Position numbers and translations under genes: made by a program
The notes under the pieces: generated by a model
The model's database searches: none
What the model was told of the DNA's origin: nothing
What the model saw: only the letters and a program-made list of their open reading frames with translations
Shown: positions 1-5,953 of the stretch, in pieces
Position numbering within the stretch: the first letter of the stretch is position 1
How the letters are laid out: each line of letters begins with the position of its first letter
Assembly (NCBI GenBank): GCA_022712815.1
Contig: JAFLJW010000099.1
Coordinates: forward strand, 1 to 10,870
Origin: Pseudodesulfovibrio sp.
GTDB taxonomy: Bacteria; Desulfobacterota; Desulfovibrionia; Desulfovibrionales; Desulfovibrionaceae
Reading direction: 5' to 3'
Length of the DNA: 10,870 nt

Positions 1-162
1 GACTTGGCCCAGGCCATTGAAAGCTCGGACTGGGATGAAGTCGGCACCAAGGCCAAAGTGCTCAATCTGCTGCCCGGCACCGTGGCTGTCAGCTACCAGC
101 ACGCCTTTACCTGGGCCGATGCGTTTTTCGCATCAGAACCCGGCAGCGACACCGTCCAGTAG
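1..162 (+). CDS. C-terminal end of a probable EAL-HDOD signalling protein (5' truncated by window)
   Basis: Frame 1 is open from the first base to a TAG at 160-162 and gives the last 53 residues of a protein whose start lies outside the window. The segment AIESSDWDEVGTKAKVLNLL followed by a YQHAFTWADAFF stretch resembles the end of YuxH-type proteins, which pair a cyclic-di-GMP phosphodiesterase-like EAL domain with an HDOD domain. In those proteins the tail has an 'E-x-x-D-W-x-x' helix and ends near an 'A-x-x-WA' helix. The role would be intracellular signalling. Neither the EAL nor the HDOD catalytic or structural core is visible, so activity cannot be judged. The assignment rests on the tail pattern alone and another helical C-terminus is possible. 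Confidence 0.6.
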   Translation, partial: DLAQAIESSDWDEVGTKAKVLNLLPGTVAVSYQHAFTWADAFFASEPGSDTVQ

Positions 163-199
163 CGAATTCTCTTTTAACCGACATTTATCGGGGAATTCG
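163..199. repeat. Nested inverted repeat just after the first stop codon
   Basis: CGAATTC (163-169) is the reverse complement of GAATTCG (193-199). Inside it, CCGA (178-181) and TCGG (188-191) form a second short stem around a 6-base loop. The arms begin one base after the upstream stop codon. There is no downstream T-run, so it is not a classical intrinsic terminator. It could be a weak 3'-end hairpin or an operator. Confidence 0.45.
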
Positions 200-238
200 T
201 CCGTGGCCTGTCTCCGAGCGGTTTATCCGGGAGCCGAA

Positions 239-404
239 ATGACCATTCCCAGGCAATAATTCCTTGCATCCGTGGCCGGGCTGACCCTGCTTGCGCCACT
301 GGCAGGCACCGCCGTTTAGGACAGGTCTTTCCACAGGCCGATACGTGCTTGTGGACAATGGGCGCATTCAGGCCGTTGTTCCCGCCAGAGCCATGGAGGC
401 TTGA
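239..404 (+). pseudogene. Possible relic of a Tat-exported protein, amidohydrolase-like (stop plus frameshift)
   Basis: An ATG at 239 follows a GGGAG ribosome-binding-like site (229-233) at 5 bases. It reads MTIPRQ, a TAA stop (257-259), then FLASVAGLTLLAPLAGTA. If the stop and the Q are reverted by single base changes this becomes a typical twin-arginine signal (R-R-x-F-L plus a hydrophobic run ending A-G-T-A). After a second stop at 317-319 the reading shifts to the frame of 318, which gives STGRYVLVDNGRIQAVVPA before TGA at 402-404. 'VLVDNGRIQAV' resembles the N-terminal strand of amidohydrolase-superfamily enzymes. The order of signal peptide then enzyme N-terminus, with one nonsense codon and one frameshift, fits a gene that was inactivated and mostly deleted. 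The match is short, so the parent family is uncertain. Confidence 0.35.
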
Positions 405-429
405 CAAACAAATTTTACAGACGTTTTGC
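401..429 (+). promoter_or_regulatory. Candidate sigma-70 promoter for cbiG-cobJ
   Basis: A perfect -35 hexamer TTGACA (401-406) is followed after 17 bases by TTTTGC (424-429), a poor -10 match. It lies about 110 bases upstream of the cbiG start, at the end of the relic. The intervening leader is rich in pyrimidines (about 455-500) and no hairpin was found there. The -35 is convincing and the -10 is weak. Confidence 0.3.
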
Positions 430-536
430 CAGATCAAAAAAAACCTGACAACAGACATCTTGTTCTTTTCTTTCTTCTCCCCTGATATTTTTTCTCTTTC
501 CAGATCACAACCCTTGCTGATAAACCCAGACAAGAT

Positions 537-1568
537 ATGCCAGAACTCACCGACATAGCCATCTACGCCCTCACCGCGCAGGGCCTCACCCTTGCCAAAC
601 GACTGGCCGCCGACCTCGGCGGGACCATCCATGCCCTGCGCCGATTGGCCGAGACCAACGATTCAATCAAACCATTCGATTCGCTGTCCACCCTTTTGAC
701 CGGCACGTTCAAAGACTATGACGGACATGTTTTCGTGGCAGCGGCGGGTATCGTGATTCGCTGCATTGCGCCGCACCTTGAGAGCAAGGACACCGACCCG
801 GCTGTGGTCTGTCTCGATCAGGAAGGACGGTTTGCCGTGAGCTTGCTGTCCGGCCATCTAGGCGGGGCCAATGAACTGGCTGTACGGTGCGCGAAAAGCG
901 TTGGCGGCCAACCGGTTGTGACGACCGCCACTGATTCGGCAGGTGTGCCGTCCCTTGATCTGCTGGCAGCGGCCAAAGGGGTTGCCATCGGTAACATCAA
1001 GCGGGTGAAAATCGTGAATGGTGCCTTGCTGGACAAACGGATCGTACAGGTCTTTGATCCTGACGATCACCTGGGACTGGCCGGTGATGCCCGGTTCACC
1101 CCGGTGGGGCGACGCGGAGACTGGCAGCAGGGCAATCCCGGCGTCTGGGTGTCGTGGAAAGAGGATTGCCCGGATCCGGAGGCGTTAAAGCTGCATCCAA
1201 GAGTACTACATCTCGGCATGGGGTGTCGCCGCGGAATCCCGGCTGACGAAATTCTGGATCATGTTCATTTAGTTTTCTCTGATCGGGGACTGGCTCTGAA
1301 GAGTATCATATCCCTTGGCAGTATTGAGGCAAAAAGCGATGAGGCCGGATTGCTTGAGGCTGCGCGAAAACTTGGCGTGGAACCGTTATTCTATTCAAAG
1401 GAAACCCTTGGCGTTGTCGAGGTCCCCACGCCATCAAGTCGGGTGCAAAAACGCATGGGCGTACCATCGGTAGCTGAGGCTGCCGCTATTTTACTGTCGG
1501 AAAACGGTGAATTGATCGTTCTCAAACAAAAGACAAAGACCGTCACGCTGGCCGTGGCGAGGAGATAA
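537..1568 (+). CDS. cbiG: Cobalt-precorrin-5A hydrolase CbiG
   Basis: This cytoplasmic enzyme of the anaerobic (cobalt-early) cobalamin pathway opens the delta-lactone of cobalt-precorrin-5A and releases acetaldehyde during ring contraction. The 343-residue product has the usual three parts. The N-terminal CbiG domain contains VAAAGIVIR (67-75), the SGHLGGANELA motif (105-115) and a DSAGVPSLD segment near 133. A variable middle region follows. The C-terminal CbiG domain starts near 224 with LHLGMGCRRGIP and includes a TPSSRVQKRMGVPSVAEAAA segment. The length is normal and no domain is missing. The ATG at 537 has no strong Shine-Dalgarno site, but the domain starts close to it and no better start is seen. 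It is followed after 3 bases by cobJ, so the two are almost certainly one operon. The other cobalamin genes are not in this window. Confidence 0.93.
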   Translation: MPELTDIAIYALTAQGLTLAKRLAADLGGTIHALRRLAETNDSIKPFDSLSTLLTGTFKDYDGHVFVAAAGIVIRCIAPHLESKDTDPAVVCLDQEGRFAVSLLSGHLGGANELAVRCAKSVGGQPVVTTATDSAGVPSLDLLAAAKGVAIGNIKRVKIVNGALLDKRIVQVFDPDDHLGLAGDARFTPVGRRGDWQQGNPGVWVSWKEDCPDPEALKLHPRVLHLGMGCRRGIPADEILDHVHLVFSDRGLALKSIISLGSIEAKSDEAGLLEAARKLGVEPLFYSKETLGVVEVPTPSSRVQKRMGVPSVAEAAAILLSENGELIVLKQKTKTVTLAVARR

Positions 1569-1571
1569 AGG

Positions 1572-2330
1572 ATGCTGACAGCCGTAAGTCTCGGTCCCGG
1601 CGATGAGAGCCTGTTGACCCCGGCAGCGAGGAAGGCCATCGAAACCGCTGACGTGGTGGCCGGGTACAAGGCATATATAAAATTGGTGCCCCCCTCCCTT
1701 CTTGAGGGCAAGAAAGTTATATCCACCGGCATGATGGGCGAAGTCGAGCGGGCCAATATGGCCATTGACTCGGCCCGGTCGGGCAAGCGGACCGTGATGG
1801 TGTGCAGCGGCGATGCCGGTATCTACGCCATGGCCGGTTTGTTGCTGGAAATTCTGGACGCTGAAAATTTGCTTGAGGAAGTCCCCTTTGACGTGGTGCC
1901 GGGTGTGGCTGCTTTCAACTCCGCCGCCGCCCTGCTGGGCGCACCGCTCATGCACGATTTTGCATCCGTGAGCCTGAGCGACCTGCTCACTCCGTGGGAA
2001 GTCATCGAGAAACGGCTCAGGCTGGCTGCCGAGGCTGATTTCGTCATCGCCATCTACAATCCACGCTCCAAAAAACGGAGCGAGCATTTGCGAAAGGCTC
2101 TTGATATCATAGGTGAAAGCAGGAGCGCGGATACACCGGTGGGTATCGTGGGGCGGGCCTACCGTGAGGGACAATCTGTACAGACGGTGACGCTGGCAAC
2201 GGTTGATCCGGAGACTGTTGACATGCAAACAGTCCTTATTATTGGCAATTCAGCCACTAGGCTGGCTGGAGGACGCATGTTCACACCGCGCGGGTACCAT
2301 CGCAAATACGAAATCGGGAACAGCACATAG
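1572..2330 (+). CDS. cobJ: Precorrin-3B / cobalt-factor III C17-methyltransferase (CobJ/CbiH)
   Basis: The enzyme transfers a methyl group from S-adenosylmethionine to C17 of the corrinoid precursor with ring contraction, the step before CbiG acts. The 252 residues are full length for the single-domain tetrapyrrole methylase. Visible motifs are the N-terminal LGPGDESLLTP loop (7-17), CSGDAGIYAMAG (78-89) for SAM binding, VVPGVAAFNSAAALLGAPLMHDF (from 108), the substrate-loop SLSDLLTPW segment, and IYNPRSKKR (161-169). The start follows the cbiG stop by 3 bases, with purine-rich GAGGAG sequence inside the cbiG end acting as ribosome binding site. In the anaerobic pathway the equivalent gene is called cbiH; cobJ is the usual annotation for this single-domain form. 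A strong terminator follows directly. Confidence 0.94.
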   Translation: MLTAVSLGPGDESLLTPAARKAIETADVVAGYKAYIKLVPPSLLEGKKVISTGMMGEVERANMAIDSARSGKRTVMVCSGDAGIYAMAGLLLEILDAENLLEEVPFDVVPGVAAFNSAAALLGAPLMHDFASVSLSDLLTPWEVIEKRLRLAAEADFVIAIYNPRSKKRSEHLRKALDIIGESRSADTPVGIVGRAYREGQSVQTVTLATVDPETVDMQTVLIIGNSATRLAGGRMFTPRGYHRKYEIGNST

Positions 2331-2338
2331 AAAGTATG

Positions 2339-2367
2339 AAAACCCCCTTGCCTTGAAGGGGGCTTTT
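2339..2367 (+). terminator. Intrinsic terminator after cobJ
   Basis: CCCCCTT (2343-2349) pairs perfectly with AAGGGGG (2356-2362) around a 6-base loop. AAAA precedes it (2339-2342) and TTTT follows at 2364-2367. It starts 9 bases after the cobJ stop and separates the cobalamin operon from the cytochrome gene. Confidence 0.85.
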
Positions 2368-2396
2368 CGGGTAAAAGCAAGGGTCTACGATGATAG

Positions 2397-2432
2397 CCCC
2401 TGCTTGACAGGGGGGGGATACTTATTTATTCC
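2397..2432 (+). promoter_or_regulatory. Candidate promoter of the cytochrome c3 gene overlapped by a dyad
   Basis: A perfect -35 TTGACA lies at 2404-2409. The best -10 at 17 bases is TATTCC (2427-2432), which is weak. The -35 sits inside an inverted repeat, CCCCTG (2397-2402) with CAGGGG (2408-2413), followed by a run of eight G. The dyad could be an operator or a second transcript-end hairpin. Placement between a terminator and a strongly expressed type of gene supports a promoter here. Confidence 0.4.
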
Positions 2433-2470
2433 GCATAGTAGAGAGTGTGATAGATCGTTTTTTATGCAAC

Positions 2471-2476
2471 AGGAGG
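2471..2476 (+). promoter_or_regulatory. Strong ribosome binding site of the cytochrome c3 gene
   Basis: AGGAGG lies 10 bases before the ATG at 2487. The surrounding 13 bases (2468-2480, AACAGGAGGATTT) are identical to the site before the first phage-type gene (8328-8340). Confidence 0.8.
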
Positions 2477-2486
2477 ATTTAGGTAA

Positions 2487-2900
2487 ATGAAGAAATCTCT
2501 GATTATCAGCTTGATGGTCGCCGCACTGGTATGTGTCTTTGCGCTGCCCGCAGTTATTGCTGGCAACGCTGCTCCCGACACAGTCACCATGAAGGCCCCT
2601 GAAGGCGCCAGAATGACAAAACCCGCGGTCGTTTTTCCGCACAAAGCTCATGCTGACAACGGACTCGACTGTATGACCTGCCATCACAAGGCCAAGTCCA
2701 AGGACGCTGTCAAGGCTTGTGCTTCTGAAGGCTGTCATACCGATGCCAGCAAAGGCGCGAAAAAAGACCCCAAGGGTTTCTATGCGGCTTTCCACAGCAA
2801 GAAGTCTGAAGCTTCCTGCCTGGGTTGCCACAAGAAAACTAAAAAGAGCAAAGCTGGCAAGAAACTTCCCGTATCTTGTAAAGTTTGCCACGCTAAATAG
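2487..2900 (+). CDS. cycA: Periplasmic type I tetraheme cytochrome c3
   Basis: This small electron carrier accepts electrons from periplasmic hydrogenases and formate dehydrogenases and passes them to membrane redox complexes in sulfate reducers. The 137-residue precursor has a Sec signal peptide (about 1-25, MKKSL then a hydrophobic run ending AVIA). Four heme attachment motifs are visible: CMTCH (62-66), CASEGCH (78-84, a CX4CH type), CLGCH (111-115) and CKVCH (131-135). Candidate distal ligands H52, H55, H67 and H103 match the family pattern FPHxxH, CxxCHH and FH. The C-terminal part is very lysine-rich, as expected for docking to acidic hydrogenase surfaces. The fourth site is CX2CH, while the best known Desulfovibrio proteins have CX4CH there. 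From memory, cobJ is also next to the cytochrome c3 gene in other Desulfovibrio genomes, which supports the type I call. Confidence 0.93.
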   Translation: MKKSLIISLMVAALVCVFALPAVIAGNAAPDTVTMKAPEGARMTKPAVVFPHKAHADNGLDCMTCHHKAKSKDAVKACASEGCHTDASKGAKKDPKGFYAAFHSKKSEASCLGCHKKTKKSKAGKKLPVSCKVCHAK

Positions 2901-2917
2901 CCGTTAGGTTAAACTCT

Positions 2918-2949
2918 AGGGGGGCTGTGACTACAGCTCCCCTTTTTTT
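2918..2949 (+). terminator. Intrinsic terminator after cytochrome c3
   Basis: GGGGGGCTGT (2919-2928) pairs with ACAGCTCCCC (2933-2942) with a single G-U, loop GACT, then seven T (2943-2949). The T-run ends 10 bases before the GGAGG ribosome binding site of the next gene, so that gene needs read-through or a promoter close by or inside this hairpin. Confidence 0.88.
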
Positions 2950-2969
2950 AAACCTTCTCGGAGGTATCC

Positions 2970-4349
2970 ATGACCCCGGCTCCACCGCCCTCTCCGCCTG
3001 ACGACATTGATCTGAGTGACGTGTTGAACGATGGTGCATCTGAAAGCAAAGGCCTTGATGCAGAATCCGTTGACGCTGATTTCGAGCAAGAACTCGAAGA
3101 TCTCTTTTCTGACGACCTTGAAGAAGATTCGGCAGCAGCCGAAGACTCTTCCGGGGCTGACGATGAGCCTATGGTGCTGGACGACCTCGCTGCCGAGGGC
3201 GAGGAACCTGTGGTTCTGGAAGATGTCGCGACTGAGACTGAGGCCGACGGTGACATGATTGTTCTCGAGGACGTGGCCGAAGAGGATGAAGATATCATGG
3301 TTTTGGATGAAGTCGTGGAAGAAGATGTCATGCTTCTGGCCGAAGAGGCTGAAGAAGCTGATGATGAGATGCTCATTCTTGACGATGTGGTCGAAGAAGC
3401 TCCGGCAGCCGACGACGATGTTGCGGAGATTGAAGCCCTCGTGGATGACATTGCCGAAGAAAATACCCCTGAGCCAGAGCTTGAACCAGTGTCCGATGAG
3501 GACGCCATAGAACTTGACGACCTTCTGGACGAAGGAGGCGGTGACGATGACGACATCGGCGATCTGGACACCCTGCTGGAAGAGAGTGGCGAAGATCCCA
3601 CCGAAGCCGTTGGTGAAGCTCCCGCTGAAACGGAAGCTGAAGATGTCATGGTCCTTGATGATGTGGCAGCGGACGAGCCTGATATTGAAGATATTTCCAT
3701 GGAATCGAAAGATACACCTGAAGACATGATGGATGCCGCCCTCGCAGAGGAACCGGCCCCGGAAGTTCCGGTTGAAGAAGCCCTTGCCGATGAGGAGATT
3801 GACCTTCTCATGGATGAACCAGAAATCGAGCCTGCAATCGAGGCCGAAATCGAAATTGAACCCGTTGTCGAAGAAGGTGCTCCGGTCCTTGAAGAGGACA
3901 GCGACAGTGATATTTCCGATCTGGCCGGGCTGGACAAGCTCGAAGATGACGGCAGCATCGACGATATGGAAAGCCTGCTCGACAATGTCGAGGTAGACGT
4001 GTCCGGTGTTGAGAATGGCGAAGTCGATATGGAAGCCGACGATCTCGATATTTCTGATATCGATATCAATACCGGCTTGAACGAGATGCTTGCTGCCGAG
4101 ACCATGCCTCAGGACGCAGGCGTTGATGTTTCTGACGATGTTGATGTCGATCAACTGCTGGCTGACGTTCGGACCGAGACCAGCGCATCTGCCATGTCCG
4201 AATTGCAGGGCAAGGTTGCCATGCTCGAAGGCCGGGTTGAGGAGCTTGAGAATCGCCTGCGTGAAGAAATAGCCCAACTGGTGCCAGCCGAAGCCGCCCG
4301 GATCATCCGGGAAGAGATAGCCGCGTTGGCAGGGAATCTTGACGACTAG
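2970..4349 (+). CDS. Hypothetical very acidic repeat protein with C-terminal coiled coil
   Basis: The function is not recognised. The 459-residue product starts at an ATG with GGAGG (2960-2964) 5 bases upstream. It has no signal peptide, no membrane segment, no Cys, Trp or Tyr, and only four Lys. Nearly all Arg lie after residue 400. Asp and Glu dominate residues 11-400. Two repeated motifs recur. One is MVLDDVxxE-like, at about 68, 81, 97, 110, 135 and 227. The other is an I-x-x-LDxLL-like helix motif, at about 13, 180, 197, 276, 331 and 392. The C-terminus (about 407-455) is a heptad coiled coil, SELQGKVAMLEGRVEELENR, followed by a VPAEAARIIREEIAAL helix. The layout of long acidic disordered linker plus short C-terminal oligomerisation helix is like that of bacterial scaffold proteins such as PopZ, but this is a resemblance in architecture only. 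Composition makes a cytoplasmic scaffold or hub plausible. The gene is flanked by terminators on both sides. Confidence 0.85.
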   Translation: MTPAPPPSPPDDIDLSDVLNDGASESKGLDAESVDADFEQELEDLFSDDLEEDSAAAEDSSGADDEPMVLDDLAAEGEEPVVLEDVATETEADGDMIVLEDVAEEDEDIMVLDEVVEEDVMLLAEEAEEADDEMLILDDVVEEAPAADDDVAEIEALVDDIAEENTPEPELEPVSDEDAIELDDLLDEGGGDDDDIGDLDTLLEESGEDPTEAVGEAPAETEAEDVMVLDDVAADEPDIEDISMESKDTPEDMMDAALAEEPAPEVPVEEALADEEIDLLMDEPEIEPAIEAEIEIEPVVEEGAPVLEEDSDSDISDLAGLDKLEDDGSIDDMESLLDNVEVDVSGVENGEVDMEADDLDISDIDINTGLNEMLAAETMPQDAGVDVSDDVDVDQLLADVRTETSASAMSELQGKVAMLEGRVEELENRLREEIAQLVPAEAARIIREEIAALAGNLDD

Positions 4350-4414
4350 CGACACGGTTTTAACGAACAAAAAAAGACAGCCCTCCACACGAATGGCAGA
4401 CTCGGATTGCTTAC

Positions 4415-4446
4415 AAACCCCACTTTTTTTTCGAAAGTGGGGTTTT
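4415..4446. terminator. Strong, probably bidirectional intrinsic terminator
   Basis: AAACCCCACTTT (4415-4426) and AAAGTGGGGTTT (4434-4445) form a perfect 12-bp stem with a 7-base loop and T-rich sequence after it. The arms carry A on the left and T on the right, so it can work on both strands. It ends the acidic protein transcript about 65 bases after its stop. Confidence 0.9.
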
Positions 4447-4709
4447 CTTGCACTTTCACCATTCATCCTGTCGCCAAAACCCGGTTTCCCCTGACAAGGC
4501 AGTCATTTGAAAATATTACCAGACGTAATAGGTGAAGTATTGGCAAGCCTTTGACTCTTGCAACAGCTTCTGCCTCAGGTGTGCTGCAAAAATGCTTTTC
4601 AGAACAACTGCCATTTTGCGGGTAAATGCAAGGTGGTTGTGATACGCTTCGGAGTCGTTTAATCTCCCCTGACGAAAATCTGACCACCATGTAAATGAAA
4701 GGAATAGAG
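4447..4709 (+). other. Noncoding leader before the aminopeptidase gene
   Basis: About 260 bases between the terminator and the M29 gene contain no supportable gene. The promoter must lie here, but no clear -35/-10 pair was found. TTGACT at 4551-4556 and TTGCGG at 4616-4621 with GATACG at 4641-4646 (19-base spacing) are the only weak candidates. No riboswitch was recognised. Confidence 0.5.
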
Positions 4710-5909
4710 ATGTTCACCGAAAAAGAACTGAAAAAATATGCCGAAACCCTGTGGTGGGGCCTGTCCACCGCCCGTACCAGCCCCTACAAACCGGGTGATT
4801 TCGTCCTTCTCCGTTTCGATGCCGATGCCGTCCCTCTGGCCGAGGTCATGTTCGACCTGCTCATCGAAAAAGGCCTCAACCCTGTGCCGCGCCAGAACAT
4901 GACCACCAACATGGAGCTTTCGTTCTACGGCAAGGGCAACGATGCCCAACTCACGGATATTCCGGCTGGCGACAGAGAATTCGTCAACAACTTGAGCGGC
5001 CTGATCTCGCTCATCGCCCCGGCCTCCCTGACCCACCTTCAGGACGTGGACCCCAAGCGGATCGGCCAGTCTGCCGTGGCCCGCAAGTTCATGCGTGATA
5101 TCATGGAAAAACGAGAGCAGACCGGAGACTTCGGCTGGACCCTGTGCATCTACCCCACCGAAGCCCTCGCCCAGTCCGCCGGACTGTCCATGGCCGAATT
5201 CAAGGCCCAGGTGGTCAAGGCGTGCTTCCTTGATGCGGACAACCCGCTCACCAAATGGGCAGAGATTTTCGATGAAGCCGAAAAGGTCAAGGCCTGGCTC
5301 AACGGTCTTGAAATCGAACATATCAACGTCAAATCCGAGAACACCGACCTGATCGTCGTTCCCGGCAAGGACCGCCGCTGGCTCGGCGTGTCCGGCCACA
5401 ATATCCCAAGCTTTGAGATTTTTCTCTCCCCGGACTGGCGCGGCACCGAAGGCGTCTACTACGCGGACCAGCCCTCTTTCCGTTCCGGCAACTTCGTGGA
5501 AGGCGTGCGCCTGACCTTTGAGAAAGGCATCGCTGTCAAGACCGAAGCCAAAACAGGCGGGGAATTCGTCGCCAAACAACTGACCCTGGATGAAGGCGCG
5601 AACAGGCTGGGTGAATTCTCCCTGACCGACCGCCGTTTCTCCAAGATCAACAAATTCATGGCAAACACTCTGTTTGACGAGAACTTCGGCGGCCCTCAGG
5701 GCAACTGCCACGTGGCGGTCGGCGCGTCTTATTCCGACACCTATGCTGGCGACCAGTCCAGCCTGGACGCCGCCAAAAAGGAAGAGCTCGGCTTCAACGA
5801 CTCTGCCCTGCACTGGGATTTGGTCAATACCGAACAGAAAACCGTCACCGCGACCCTCAAGGGCGGCGAAGAACTGGTCATCTACAAAGATGGCGAGTTT
5901 CAGAACTAA
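4710..5909 (+). CDS. M29-family metallo-aminopeptidase (AmpS/AmpT/PepS type)
   Basis: The product removes N-terminal residues from peptides in the cytoplasm with a two-metal centre. From the ATG at 4710 it has 399 residues, a normal family length. All family ligands are visible at the right spacing: E236 in NIPSFEIFLSPD, E302 in NRLGEFSL, H334 in GNCHVAVG with Y341 nearby, and H368 and D370 in SALHWD. The N-terminal domain has the typical YAETLWWGL, KPGDFVLLRFD and PLAEVMFDLLIEKGLNPVPR segments. An in-frame ATG at 4695 exists, but it has no ribosome binding site, while AAAGGA (4698-4703) stands 6 bases before 4710. Family members also start close to MFTEKELKKYAE. The next gene begins 44 bases on with no terminator between, so co-transcription is possible, though no functional link is obvious. 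Confidence 0.92.
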   Translation: MFTEKELKKYAETLWWGLSTARTSPYKPGDFVLLRFDADAVPLAEVMFDLLIEKGLNPVPRQNMTTNMELSFYGKGNDAQLTDIPAGDREFVNNLSGLISLIAPASLTHLQDVDPKRIGQSAVARKFMRDIMEKREQTGDFGWTLCIYPTEALAQSAGLSMAEFKAQVVKACFLDADNPLTKWAEIFDEAEKVKAWLNGLEIEHINVKSENTDLIVVPGKDRRWLGVSGHNIPSFEIFLSPDWRGTEGVYYADQPSFRSGNFVEGVRLTFEKGIAVKTEAKTGGEFVAKQLTLDEGANRLGEFSLTDRRFSKINKFMANTLFDENFGGPQGNCHVAVGASYSDTYAGDQSSLDAAKKEELGFNDSALHWDLVNTEQKTVTATLKGGEELVIYKDGEFQN

Positions 5910-5953
5910 GTCCGAATAGGCTTCATCTCAAAAGCTATAACGCCGGAGTATTC

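Noticed and set aside
174..632. Reverse 152-codon open frame over the relic and the cbiG start
   Set aside because: No ribosome binding site or family resemblance, and it overlaps the well-supported cbiG N-terminus.
3160..3670. Tandem DNA repeats or CRISPR-like array in the acidic gene
   Set aside because: The repeats are at the protein level, vary in spacing and DNA sequence, and lie in one open reading frame.
2931..4466. Very long reverse-strand open frames (511 and 385 codons) opposite the acidic protein gene
   Set aside because: They mirror the strong GAN codon bias of the acidic gene, have low-complexity Ser- or Phe/His-rich translations and no ribosome binding sites, and one runs across two terminators.
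4695..4709. Upstream ATG as start of the M29 aminopeptidase
   Set aside because: No ribosome binding site before it, while AAAGGA is well placed for the ATG at 4710, where family members begin.
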